64,000 nucleotides of DNA from Nepenthes gracilis. Its lineage: Eukaryota > Streptophyta > Magnoliopsida > Caryophyllales > Nepenthaceae. A program made the translations under genes and the position numbers. Where the stretch lies: positions 248,001 through 312,000 of the forward strand of contig BSYO01000025.1 of NCBI GenBank assembly GCA_033239525.1. Reading direction: 5' to 3'. The notes below the pieces were generated by a model. It was not told the DNA's origin. It saw only the letters and a program-made list of their open reading frames with translations, and ran no database searches. This document shows positions 12,700 through 23,545 of the stretch, piece by piece. How positions within the stretch are numbered: the first letter of the stretch is position 1; every line of letters begins with the position of its first letter.

Positions 12700-13883
12700 G
12701 GATTCTTAAGCATACTTCTCCATGGCATATAAGAGGCAAACCGTGTCCATGTGAGTTTGGTCTCCGTCATTCTCATCGTCTCCTAATTCCGGTGGATCAT
12801 CTTTCCTTTATAGTGCACTTAAAGCTCCTTTGTGTGGGCACTATGCCACCTTATGTGGCCTGTCGCACAGGATGCACCCACCAAAAGACACCTTCTTGTT
12901 AGTTGATATATTGTACTTCTGTCAGAACTTTAAGAGTTCACTGGTGGCAATTTCTTTTAAAAGTTGCTTCCTCCACTCTTTGCTTTAGATTTTGACTTGT
13001 TGACACTCTATGCACTCTACATAGGCTTCCTTGAGGGATTACTATCATTCCCTTAATTTCAGTTGCCCCTCTCAATTGTATAGTCAACTAGTCTTTTTAC
13101 TATGTTTTGGGTAGAAGTCAAATTTTGCACCCATTTGTTTGACAGTTTCATCTGAACCCGCTGCTGCAGGTTATCAATGAAATGGAACAGGCAATACTTA
13201 TTAGATATGTCTTTAATGTCCAACATATATGCCGAGAAAGTTTTAATATAATCTCTAATAGTCACCTTGTGCTTAATCTATTTGAGCATCCTTCATGCCG
13301 TGAATTCAATATTCTTAGGGTAAAACTGTGCCATCAATTCTCTTTTGAGGTCTTCCAGTGAGTTAATGTTTAATCTTCCTTAGGCCATTTCCTCATATTT
13401 AGTTCTCCACCACAGTATGGCATTGCTGGTTGGGTACATGGTAGTGATGGAAATATTTGCCTCATCGAAGTCCATTTTCACAGCCCTGAAATACTACTTC
13501 AAGTCAAAGATGAAATTGTTAAACTCCTTGGAATCTCGCACGCCACCATATGAGTTCGGTTTTGGGGGCTTAGCTTTGCTACTGTCAAAGGCACTACCAT
13601 TAGTTGTGATAGTATGCTCTAGAAGGCTCACCTTACCGATGAGTTCGACATTCTCATCTTGCAACACTCTTATAGAGTCGTGAACATCATCTATTTGGTA
13701 TTTAATTACCTCCTCTTGGGCCCTCAACTGGTCAGTAAGGCTATCCGTCCACCTTTTCATCCTATCAAGAGACTCATCTCGGGTTTCGAGTTCAATCACC
13801 TTTCTCTTAATGGCTTTAAGACAAGTCACTATGGTCGGTTGAATTGTCGAAGTTGTTTGAGCAGCCGGTTGTGATTGGGCCAT
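12700..13883 (-). pseudogene. broken Ty3 gag
   Basis: A start MAQSQPAAQ is plausible at 13883. A predicted coiled-coil stretch follows (LETRDESLDRMKRWTDSL, ...QDENVELIGKVSLLEHT), then KPNSYGGVRDSKEFNNFIF, which introduces the capsid-like retrotransposon gag domain. The domain continues after frameshifts as 13265-13059 (IRDYIKTFSAYMLDIKDI...). A CxxC...H...C zinc-knuckle relic lies near 12890. It is non-functional because of stops. Confidence 0.75.
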
Positions 13884-13950
13884 CCCAATCCCACCGTGTG
13901 TGATCTTTTGAAAATTAAGTACCTTCTCATAGTTTCTTCTGTAAGTTAGT

Positions 13951-13961
13951 CTCTGATACCA
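13951..13961 (-). other. primer-binding site of the Ty3 element
   Basis: The minus-strand TGGTATCAGAG matches the usual plant primer site complementary to the 3' end of initiator tRNA-Met. It lies two bases inside the right LTR boundary, which fixes the element's orientation. Confidence 0.85.
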
Positions 13962-13963
13962 AT

Positions 13964-15431
13964 TATTATGATCTAAATTTTTATAACAACAAATCATACG
14001 ACATGTCTGATTCCCGCGAGGAATAGGCACTAGCTAAGTTAAACCACAAGCACTCTAAAGTGCTTAGGGTTAGTCCCGAGATGTAACGTAAAAACTTATG
14101 TCAGTGTCAAGTTCATAGAATGTAAGGAAGTCACTAGTGAAAGTGTGAAAAAATAAACCAACAATCAATAGTAATAAGGCAATAATTGAATATGAAATAA
14201 GATCTTAAGAATTTTTTCCCTCATATATAAGTATTTGGGCTTTTAGGCCTTTAATATTAGTGATGGGTACTCCCATAGTGGATTGGCCCATGAAGGAGAA
14301 ATAACCCAAATCTACGAAGGTCCACGCATTAGCCTAGACGGTCAACGTGAATCGTTGACCAAATAAGAGGCCAATGGAACCAACATAAGGACAGGCGACT
14401 GGCATTAAGGATGGTCAATATTTCTGTTGACCAGTAGCGCTATGGCAGGCCTGCCTATGAATAGGCCTTAAGTGGGCTAGGCCCAGTTTGACTTGTCGCA
14501 GCTTGCTTCCCTAATTTTGCGCTCTCCTAGAATGCAACCTCTACAACAACGGCCATAAGCAGATTTAGTGCAAACCTTATTAGGAAAGCGCCAAATTCTC
14601 TCCCCCATCTGCTGTAAACCCTAGCCGACGCAAAATATAGAAGGAAGGTAACCATCCAAAGGAGCCATTACCACCATAAATGCAAACGCCAAGAAAGGAA
14701 GCTGTTTTAATAGAGTACTGGAATCACGTACTCCTACCTAAGGAAGGAGGCTCAACCTCTGGATTATAAGAAGGCCACGGAGTCCACACTCCAGGACGGG
14801 CCTTCTTGAAGAAAACAAACACTCTCATACCCAGTTGAATCACTTTTAGTTCCCTATTCCTTTTTTTTTTTTTTGAGTAATCCATTAGAGTTTACACGGC
14901 GCACTCTTAGAATCCCAAGTTAACAGTACGCCCACGCTCTATCTCTCTCTCCGGTCACTTCGATCCCCAAAAACCCTAGGATAGGAATCACCGTTCCTCT
15001 TGAGCGACAGTAATCTCTCCTAGCAAGAGTTGAATTATCACCACAAATACTCTCTGTTCCTTACCCTCATAATGCCCTTTCCTTTACCTTCTTAATTCTT
15101 GGAAGGCTGCTTTGCTAACTTGGGTATCGGAGTATTTACGGTGGGATAACATCCCGTTCCCACCTGACCTCCCGTTTGTTTTAGTGGTGTGCAAGATCTA
15201 GATTCGGTGGATGGAGCCGAATTCAACGATCGACGCAACCCGAACCCGTTCAAAATTTGGTTCAATGACGCATCAATTAGTATACATTATAATGCCCCAA
15301 ATTTCACTATGAGGTTTTTAATTTTTTTATAATATTAAAATTTAAATTAAATTCACTTAAAGCTTTAAAAAAATATAAGGATGCGAGAAAAAATTTGTAA
15401 AAATTTGTATAGTTCGATTTGAATTTTAACA
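13964..15431 (-). repeat. 5' LTR of the Ty3 element, split by a nested solo LTR
   Basis: The pieces 13964-14260 and 15281-15431 together give about 448 bp and align with the 475-bp partner LTR. The break is precise: removing 14261-15275 and one copy of ATTAG restores colinearity with the left LTR. Confidence 0.85.
14261..15275 (+). mobile_element. nested solo LTR, TGATG...CATCA, 1015 bp
   Basis: It is bounded by TGATGGGTAC and GACGCATCA and flanked by an exact 5-bp duplication, ATTAG (14256-14260 and 15276-15280). It has a TTATAAGAAGGCC box near 14766 and no coding capacity, as expected for a solo LTR left by recombination. The strand is set by the TG start and the TATA-like box. It inserted after the Ty3 element, since it splits that element's LTR. 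Confidence 0.85.
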
Positions 15432-16163
15432 CATTGTCATCCACACGTACACTCATCCTCAACTTCTCTAAATACTTGTGTATATTTCCTTTAATCTTTC
15501 TTATCCAAATAAAAGGATCATTAATTTTAAAGTTGGATGATAAATCGAAAAATGAGTGATGTATACATATTGTTTGTTTTATTATAGTGCACAGGGTATA
15601 GATTTGTAATTATGAAGATTGGATTCGTTTTTTTTCAAACTTTTAAGCGTAATAAGCGACTTCCTAATTTGAATATTAATATAGATTCTCAAGATATATT
15701 AATACTAAAATCTCATAAAATTCATGCAAATCTTCAATGGGTCTATGTTTATTTTTAAAATTTTTTTTAAATTAACAGCGGTCAGATTTTAATTAAAGAA
15801 CTTATCTACTTAATAATGATAATAATAATGCTCTTTTAGTTGTTGACTACATTGCAATTACTTGCTATTTGAATATTAAGCCTTTTTAACACGTAGCAAA
15901 AGAGAATTAGAAGGATCGAAGTACGGAGTTGTGGTTCATTTTCCGACAGAAAATTGCAGCCTTCCGGAAAGGCCAGCGTGCGTCCGCCAAAGATTTGATT
16001 TTGGGAGCGTGCTTTCCACTACCGCAGAGCGAGAACGAGCTCCTCTCCGCTGATGACTCTCAGCTGAGAAACCCAAGCTCATCGAGCGATCTTTCGAACC
16101 ACAAAATACCAACTTTACTCTAGATAGAGACGGAGAGAGAAAATCTGCTTGTTTTGCTAGATT
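15432..16163 (+). promoter_or_regulatory. BPC upstream region and probable first untranslated exon
   Basis: The first 470 bp are AT-rich and hold no gene. From about 15905 the composition turns to transcript-like, GC-richer sequence ending at GTGAGT (16164), a good splice donor. The open frames here do not resemble a known protein. I infer a 5' untranslated exon, because an intron in the leader is usual for BPC genes. The exact start is unknown. Confidence 0.45.
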
Positions 16164-17603
16164 GTGAGTGCCCACCCCCTTCCCTCTCTCTCTCTGTTCA
16201 AATTCTGTGCTCATGTTTTTGAAATCTTTTCTTAATTGGAAGTCACTACTCCAATTTCTTACTTTTCATCTCAATCTTTCTTTGTAGTTTGCTCTCTGCT
16301 TTCGACCACCTAGATAATGTTACCGGTTTCGTGACCTAGCTCCAATGGGACTAATTTTGTAATGTTTCCTCAGTTTTACCAGCTCCAGTGTGTTTGTTTT
16401 GCTGTTTCTTTGCTTCGGTTTCTTTTTGGTAGCCTTTTTGAAAATTGCCGTCACAAACTATGTTTATGTTTACCAGCGATTTTTCTCTTTTCGATTTTTC
16501 GGGTTTTTTTTTTTTTATTTAACTAAATGAAAGATGCGCTTTTTAGCTTTTAGTTCTGTATATTTTTTTCTACATTGTGCATGTTGAGTAGATTTGGTAA
16601 ACATCTTGCAGATCGAAGAGGTTTCCTGCTTAGGGTTCGCCTATTCAAGCTGTTAAATGATCTTGTTTGTTTTGAATTTTCTGTTTTCTGTGTGCTAATG
16701 TGTTCTATTTGTTTTGTTTTGTTTTGTTTTCAATCAGCATGCATTTGAGAAAAGCTCTTGAATCCTGCATTCTTTGTGCCTTCTAATGGAGACAATCTTC
16801 TGACAGATACATGTTAATTGATTCTTAACTTGTCTTGAATTTCCATAATGAGCATAGCATAGGAGAATTGGAAATTGTAGTCAGGGCTGTTGGTTGAACC
16901 AAAATATTAAGAGCTCAACTCAAGATAGATCGGTTACAGCTCTTCTAATCATCTCTTTGGAACTCGTTTAAGCTTGACTCTGAAATTAACGAGCCAAGCT
17001 CGCTCAAGCTTAATTTTAAGTGGCTCCCAAGCAAAGTAATATTGAGATTAATTCAACTAGTTAGCGGAACAAATGTTTGTTGTCAATGACCTTATACAGT
17101 TGGTCCTTGCCTATTTAGGGGAATATTGTTTGCTATGAATTACTCTTATGTTCTGGCAAATTTTCTGTTGTTAGCGTAATGTATGGAGATACCTTGCTAC
17201 TTCCACCAATTTGTGTTATTAGCTTACTATCATTGCACAAGTTAAGAGTTTTGGAATGTTTGAGGTGTTGGATACGTGTATAATTTTTTAAATCTTAGTC
17301 AAATTTTGTTTTCCTGAGTCAGGCATGGTTTCATTTCTTGTATTGGTTTCATTTTAGTGCAGGACATTTTTTTCCTAATTACAGTTTTAGGACATTTTTT
17401 GGTCTCAGATACTCTGTGAAACTAGATTGATATGTGCAGTTTTTTTTCAATGAGGTAGGAATTCATGATGGAGTGGATGCGCAGGAGCTGAAATTTCTCG
17501 AGATAGCTTTTCCACAGAGGTTTTTCCGTGAATTGTTAAATATTGGACCTTTCCATGCCCAAAATTTGTCATTCGTTGCACCTATTAAGCAGTAATTACA
17601 AAG
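16164..17603 (+). other. leader intron(s) of the BPC gene
   Basis: The segment begins with GTGAGT and is T-rich. It carries a CTCTCTCTCTCTG tract at 16181-16195, i.e. a GAGA site on the other strand. A strong acceptor (tttgttttcaatcag) ends at 16737, and other candidate acceptors lie nearer to the start codon, such as gtgcag at 17439. Which are used cannot be read from DNA alone. An in-frame stop at 17586-17588 precedes the chosen start codon. Confidence 0.45.
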
Positions 17604-18296
17604 ATGGGGACATTTCAAGCGACACACCCTTTGATTTCTGAAGACGACAAAGATGCATCTGTCCCCTATTTTTCCTGGTTAAATTTTTTATCTCCTGGAA
17701 GAACCATTTTAAACCCATTTCAAATTAATCCAGAAGTTGGAGTTGGTGATGTTCCGATCAGTCCTGGCTTCCCTGCGAATCAAGCAGCTAAGAATGACAG
17801 TTTCAAAAGTCAGCCTATCCACAACAAAAAGCAAAAGATTCCCCAAAAAGCTTCAGATCACATAGCACCGAAGACAATATTTAAGCAAAAGCATACCAGT
17901 AAGAATCCCGAGAAGTCCAAGAAGATGAAAGCCAGCAACACACCTGCAGCAAAACGTGAGAGGAAGAACTCAAATTTCATGGTGTATGAAACCGGATTGG
18001 ATATATCTGGTGTTCCAGCACCAGTTTGTACTTGTACGGGTGTTCCACGGCAGTGCTACCGTGGGGGATCTGGTGGGTGGCAGTCATCATGTTGCACGAT
18101 TAACATATCACAGTATCCCCTCCCTATGAGTTCAACCAGGCCCAGTTCCCGCATGGCTGGAAGGAAAATGAGCCATGGAGCTTTCGAGAAGCTTTTGCAG
18201 AGACTTGCTGCTGAAGGTCATGATCTTTCATGCCCAATTGACTTGAAGGAGCATTGGGCTAGACATGGTACCAATAAGTTTGTCATTATTAAGTAA
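17604..18296 (+). CDS. BPC: BASIC PENTACYSTEINE (BBR/BPC) GAGA-binding transcription factor
   Basis: This 230-aa nuclear DNA-binding protein belongs to the plant-specific BBR/BPC family, which binds (GA)n/(CT)n DNA and helps recruit Polycomb complexes. The C-terminal domain spans about residues 122-230. It has the five conserved cysteines at 142, 144, 151, 163 and 164 ([17 protein letters not shown]), the [16 protein letters not shown] block, and the [10 protein letters not shown] end. A basic nuclear-localisation region lies at about 74-121 (KKQK, KSKKMK, KRERK). The N-terminus is short, without the long coiled coil of class II members, so the length and form suggest class I or the short class III (BPC7-like). 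The coding region is one exon, as usual. It is intact and sits between two retroelements, about 2.2 kb and 0.45 kb away. Confidence 0.93.
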   Translation: MGTFQATHPLISEDDKDASVPYFSWLNFLSPGRTILNPFQINPEVGVGDVPISPGFPANQAAKNDSFKSQPIHNKKQKIPQKASDHIAPKTIFKQKHTSKNPEKSKKMKASNTPAAKRERKNSNFMVYETGLDISGVPAPVCTCTGVPRQCYRGGSGGWQSSCCTINISQYPLPMSSTRPSSRMAGRKMSHGAFEKLLQRLAAEGHDLSCPIDLKEHWARHGTNKFVIIK

Positions 18297-18746
18297 GATG
18301 GGACAGTTTTACACTTGCCCAAACATGCCTTCTCGCTGCGGAATTTGAATAATTTTCTACATGGATTTTGTTATCATGGTCTTCATACCTGTGGGCATGT
18401 TGATGCTTAGTGCTAGTGTAGACATTTGAGCTCTTTCATGTTCTCTAATCTTGAACATGGTTTACGGTATGTGCTCTCTTTTAGTGCTTATCTCTGCTTT
18501 CGCTGATCATCGTTCTTGCAGAACAGAAAATGCTTTGCTTCCTCATGTTGGCATTATACTATATAGAATTTTTAATTCTTATTGATCGAATCCCACCTTT
18601 CTCAGTCATATGTAGTCTACTTGCAAATATATTGAGATATCCATATTTCTCAGTGATATGTCTGGCCTACTTGCCAACATGTTGAGGGACCCACTGGGTG
18701 AAATCCTCCTAGCTGCAAAATAGTTGATGAGTCCATCTTTTTTATG
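18297..18746 (+). other. BPC 3' flank
   Basis: This is probably the 3' untranslated region and short downstream spacer. No other feature was recognised before the copia-type LTR begins. Confidence 0.5.
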
Positions 18747-19625
18747 TGTTGGGTTTTGGGCTACTCATTTGTGGGTATCACAACAAATAAACAAGCCATT
18801 TGGAAGATACACAATGTTCGCGCGTGGACCGTTTTGGCGAGGAAATCAAGGGTTGCACGATGTTCAAGTCAAGGGTCAACGAGAGTCGGTCGAGAGTTAT
18901 TTGAGCAACAAAGAATGTTGAAGGGTTACGCGATATTTTTACGAGGGTCGGTTGAGGCTCAATTGAGGGTCGATTGAGTGACATATAATTGGCTCATGAA
19001 AAGAGCACGCGTGCCATTTTCCTAAAAGAGTAATGTTTGATGCACGTTTGAGGGGCGCACATGCATGATTTGTCTAAAAGGTCGCACATGAGAGTCACTT
19101 ATGCGCCGACACTTCTATAACGTCATGCTTGATATAATTTTAGAGTATTCAAAATTATTTTGTAATACGAGGAGTATCGCGTAGAGAGAGAAGATAGAAA
19201 GAGAGAGAGATGAGGAAGAGGTTCTGTATTTGATTGAGATCCGATTTGAGTTTTGTTTTTCTTTAAGATCGAATATATTACTCTAATGTTATTTTTTAAA
19301 ATGTATTACTGTTTGATTACTCCTTTTTCGGTGTATTTTTATTTTATGAGTTGTTAGTCGTGTAAGGGGCTTTGTTCAGTCAACCTTTACTCAATTTATA
19401 GTGAAGAGATTTAAGAGAAAGTTATTTTATAACATGTATTATTTTTATAATGGATTTATTCAAAACTTTTTCAATAGTTTTACCCTTAGTTTGGAAGATT
19501 TTTTACATTGAAATCGTTGTGCAACGCTGTATTTTTTGTACTTAAGTGTTTTGTAGTTGATGTGTGATAGAGTTTCAAATTTGTTTTGCTACATTGATTG
19601 TATGTGTTTTAGTTAAATCCTAACA
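18747..19625 (+). repeat. left LTR of the copia-type element
   Basis: It runs from TGTTGGG to CCTAACA. It contains a GAGAGAGAAGATAGAAAGAGAGAGAGATG tract near 19183-19211, broken by other bases, and a CGAGATCCGATTTGAG-like block that recurs in the right LTR near 22147 and, reversed, in the solo LTR near 24820. Confidence 0.85.
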
Positions 19626-19992
19626 AATGATATCAGAGAGTATTTTTTTAAGGTTACAAAAATTATGATTTGATGGCATCGATATTAAGAAGTTTACTAT
19701 TTTATGCTAAGCAATTTTATGGACAAAATAGTTTTATTTTTTGGTAAGAAAGAGAGAAATAATTTAATTTGGGAAGGACTAGTAAAAGAACTATAAAATA
19801 ATGAGGGCAAGTTCGAGAAGATGAATGATGAAGAGTGGTAAAATATGAATGATCTTACTAAGTGTACGATCAAGTTATATTTTGATAATAGCATTCTTCA
19901 AGAAGTTGTTGGATTAACTGGATTTTAATGCCGATATTAACATTTGATAAGAAGATTAATGATGAAGACAATGCGTCAAGTTTGCTGGCTTC

Positions 19993-20882
19993 TTTGCTAG
20001 CGTTGTATGATCATATTATCACAACGCTAATGTTTGAAAAAAGTATACTCAACCTTAATAAAGTTATCACTTCTCTATTTCTAAACGAGTTTAGGTAAAA
20101 GGAATGTGATGAGGTTTCAGGGGAGCTAAGTGTTCTAGTATCCACTAGCAGTTGGAGATACAAGTGATTAAGGGATCAAGACGGTAAGTCGAAGAGGGCC
20201 GATGGTCGGTCTAAGCTTTATGATATCGGGTGCTTCCAGTGTGGTATCCACTTGCCGGCGTTGTACGATCATACTATTATGACACTATTGTTTGGAAAAA
20301 AAATATGCTCAACTTTAATAAGGTTATCGCTTCTCAACTTTAATCAAGCTTTAGGATGCTGGCAGAGAAGCCAGTGTCATATGATCATATTATCACGACG
20401 CTAATGTTTGAGGAAAATACGCTTAACTTTAATAAGGTCATCACTTCTCTGTTTTTGAATAAGTTTTGGTGTAAGGAAAGTGATAAGGCTTCAGGGGAGC
20501 TAAGTGTTCTGGTGTTCACTAGCAGTTGGGAATATAGGAGATTGAGGGATCAAGGCTATAAGTCGGAGAGGACCGACGGTCGATTCAAGCTTTAGAATAT
20601 CGAGTGCTTCCAGTGTGGTATCGGCTTGCCAGCGTCGTACAATCGTACTTTTATGATACTACTATTTGAAAAAATATATACTCAACTTTAATAAGGTTAT
20701 TGTTTCTCTATTTCTAAATGGGTTTAAATAAAAGAGAAGTGATGAGATTTCGGGGGAACTGAGTATTCTAATATCCACTAGCAGTCGAGGATATAGGAGA
20801 TTGAAAGATTGAGGCAACAAGTCAAAGTGGAGCAACAATCTGTCCAAGTTTCAAAACATTAAGTGCTTTTAGTGTGGTAAAA
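19993..20882 (+). repeat. gag segment multiplied about four times in tandem
   Basis: Units of about 260 bp start at 19993, 20251 (shortened to about 107 bp), 20358 and 20626. Each begins with a block encoding SYDHIITTLMF, continues with FNKVITSLFLNxF and SGELSVLVSTSSW, and the full-length ones end at a C-F-x-C half zinc knuckle. This is the UBN2-type gag of copia elements around its C-terminal part. Only the last unit runs on into the rest of the zinc knuckle (CGKKAT...). Unit three (20356-20595) is the least damaged. Confidence 0.75.
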
Positions 20883-21015
20883 AAGCTACATGAAGTAAAA
20901 TTGTTTCAAGAGGAACCACGAAAAATAAGACAATAGTGAGTGACAAGAGAGGAGAGATTATGATGGAAATAATGGAACCTCTACCACTTCTTACGGAGAC
21001 TTTCTAGTCATTCAC

Positions 21016-21400
21016 GTGAGGAGGATACGGAGCTTTATAAGCCATGAGACGAGTTTGGTGATTGATAGCGATTTCTCATACCATACGACATTAATAAAGC
21101 TCTTTCTTACCTTCTATACATCTCGAGACTATGGAGTATTAAAAATTGGTAACGATAATTTGTCGAGGGTAGTTGACATTAGGGATATTTGCTTACGAAT
21201 AAGTAATGGGACAAAACTTATATTGATGTGCATGCGATATGTTGCAAATATGTGGTTGAATGTGACTTTAATCAGGAAACTTGATAAGGAGGGCTTTGCA
21301 TGGGGTTTGGAAAATATCAATAGGAAGTCACCAAAGATGTCTCAATTGTGGGAAGGAGAAACAAGTGTTTAAGCCGGTACTTGATAGAAGCTTTGATTTT
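21016..21400 (+). pseudogene. copia protease-like remnant
   Basis: The frame encodes LVIDSDFSYHTT, which corresponds to the usual W-V-I-D-S-G-C-S-x-H motif of the copia protease with the glycine replaced. It is followed by VLKIGNDNLSRVV, DIRDICLRISNGTKL and the NVTLIRKLDKEGF block that leads to the integrase in full elements. The frame ends soon after, and no integrase or reverse transcriptase follows. It is a dead fragment. Confidence 0.7.
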
Positions 21401-21665
21401 CAATGGTGACCCCAAGGTGACCAGTGAGCGGTTTGGTCAAGGTGATGTGAAAATGCCAAAGAAGAGTGCAAGAGGAAATGACTTTACTGTGGAAAATAAG
21501 TTGAAAGGAAGTGGGAATACTTTAGGTTTGGTGGAGCAGAAGGGTGTCATTTGAGTTTGTGGAGGCCAATACTTGGATCCTTGTAGAGAAGAAGCTGCCA
21601 AACGATAAGAGATAACGATCATCAGTAAAGGCAAGGAGTCCTTTATGGGGTTGTAAGAGGAAGTG

Positions 21666-23545
21666 TATTTGATTTTAGATCACTCCATTATGAGTATCAC
21701 AACAAATGAATGGGTCAGCTAGATGATCCGCAATGTTCGCACGTAGAACATTTGGGCGGAGAAGTCAAGTGAGGGTCACATAGTGTTCATATGAAGGTCA
21801 ACTGAGGGTTGTCCAAGTGACAAATGACGCTGAAGGGTTGCGTAATGTTTGTACGATGGTCAATTAATACTCAATTGAGTGGCACATGATGGCCCCCTGA
21901 AGAGAGAACTGTGTTGTTTATCCAAAAGAGTAGCACTTAATGTGTGCTTGAGGGGCACTTATGCATAGTTTATCCAGAAAAGCCACACTTGATGTATAAT
22001 TGATGGGCGCTCGTGCACTAATATCGCCATAAAGTCATACCTAATGTGATTTTAAGGTATTCGAAATTATTTTCCAACATAAGTAATGTCGTACAGAGAG
22101 AGAGAGAGAGAGAAAAGAGAAAACAAAGAGTTTCGGTATCTAATCGAGATCCGATTTGAGTTCTATTTTTGCTAAAATCAGATACGTTACTTTAGTATTA
22201 TTTACTAGAATGAATTACCTTTTAATTACTGGTTTTTCTTTGTATATTTTTCTCTTGTGGACTATTAAGTGTGTTTGGGGTTATTCAATCATTCTTCACT
22301 TGAGTTGCAGTGAAGTAATTTCAAAATGAGGTTATTTTTTTAAGCAATATTATTTCGATAGTGAATTTATTCGAAATTTATCCTATAATTCTTTCCTTGG
22401 TTTTGGAAGTGATGCCTCATGGATCCAAGTTTGAACAGATTCGGGTTGAATAGTCCGTCGGATTTCAGTCTCCGTTCACTCAGTTTTGGATCCTGTATAC
22501 CACAATTTCAAATAAGAGGTCAAGTGACAGCAAGATTTGGTCTCACCGAAAATACTCCGACGTTGAAGTCAATAATTTACATTCTGAAATGAGAAGGTGG
22601 ATGTAATGGATGTAGTATGAATGTTAATGAGTGCTTGTGTAAGTGGGAACACACTCATAGGATGAGTGGCTTATGTGGTTGCTCGTGAGGAGCAGGACCT
22701 CTTAGTACAAAGTTTGCTGGGAACCGATAACAGAGAGAGAGAGCGCTTGAAAGGCTCGAGAGAGTTAGAGAGTTTCTGAGAGCTTGAGATTGTTTGAGGG
22801 CTTTTAGTGGGCGTTTAAAGCGTATTCGTGAGCATGCCTTTGAAGGAAGCTTCCATTGCCTTTTATAGTCATGGCTATGGGCTATCTTCCTTACGCAGAA
22901 TGATTGGATGCTCACGCTCTACTAGGGATTGTTGCCTCTCTTGGTGCAGGCATGAGCACCTTTTTGGTCGTAACGGTCCAAGAGATTAATCTCCTTCATT
23001 CTATATTTTGTAACTGCTAGAATTTCCAGCGGATAGCGTATAGATTCTGGCGCATTCCTCTCGGGATGCATACTGATTCTGGAGATGACCATTACAGTGA
23101 AATTTGCTTTCTTGGTGATACGAAAATTAGGGCAGATGACTATTGTGACTCTGAGATGAACACGTGGACCAATTAATGTTTGGGCTGCGTGCATCTTGGG
23201 CTCAGCCTGTCTACTGGCCACCTCTCCGATCAACGGAAGCGTTGACCGTTCTAGGTTTTAATTTGCCGTCCTGCTCTTGGACTTTTGCCGCCCACTTGCT
23301 CTTTGTTCGGTTAACGGCAACGTTGATCGTCCAGGCAAAATTAGACTATTGTGGATTTGGGCCGTTTCCTCCTTCGTGGGTCAACCCATTACTGACGTCT
23401 CCATCAGGAATGATTTTTCATATTAAAAATTATTATGTAATATTATATTTTTTGTATTTAAATATTTGGTGGTTGACACGTGACAGGGAGTTCTAATTTA
23501 TTCCGCTATGTTGGTGGCTATACGTATTTTGGTCGAATCCCAATA
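21666..23545 (+). repeat. right LTR of the copia-type element, split by a solo LTR
   Basis: The pieces 21666-22409 and 23412-23545 align with the left LTR without a gap when 22410-23406 and one 5-bp repeat are removed. After the insertion the sequence resumes with the same 'ggaaRatttttYatatt' block and ends in CCCAATA, where the left copy has CCTAACA. A (GA)n tract lies at 22098-22116. Confidence 0.85.
22410..23406 (+). mobile_element. nested solo LTR of the TGATGC family, 997 bp
   Basis: The boundaries are TGATGCCTCA and CTCCATCA. Flanks are GGAAG (22405-22409) and GGAAT (23407-23411), a 4/5 target-site duplication. A TTTTATAG box lies near 22860. It carries no open frame of note. It aligns with the LTR starts at 12, 36867 and 46941 through the blocks CTGTATACCACAATTTCAAAT and AAGAGGTC. 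Confidence 0.82.

Larger units (their letters stand above)
8880..15431 (-). mobile_element. Ty3-type LTR retrotransposon, degenerate, with nested insertion
   Basis: The element is flanked by an exact 5-bp duplication, CATTG, at 8875-8879 and 15432-15436. LTRs are 8880-9354 and 13964-15431, the second split by a 1015-bp insertion. On the minus strand the primer-binding site is TGGTATCAGAG (13961-13951), complementary to initiator methionine tRNA. The polypurine tract is about 9365-9355. The internal order is gag, protease, reverse transcriptase, RNase H, integrase, C-terminal domain, which is the Ty3 order. The LTRs differ at many sites and all frames are broken, so the copy is old and inactive. 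It ends about 470 bp upstream of the probable BPC transcript. Confidence 0.9.
18747..23545 (+). mobile_element. copia-type non-autonomous LTR element
   Basis: The LTRs 18747-19625 (879 bp) and 21666-23545 (878 bp once a nested insertion is removed) align from TGTTGGGTTTTGG to their ends. A primer site TGATATCAGAG (from 19628) follows the left LTR. The purine tract GTAAGAGGAAG precedes the right one. Flanks are TTATG (18742-18746) and CTATG (23546-23550), a 4/5 target-site match. The 2.0-kb inside holds only gag and protease-like remains, with no reverse transcriptase or integrase seen, so it would need enzymes from another element. Confidence 0.85.

Noticed and set aside
15936..16214. Open frames on both strands near 15.9-16.2 kb
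   Set aside because: No family resemblance. The region fits a 5' untranslated exon of the BPC gene ending at a splice donor.
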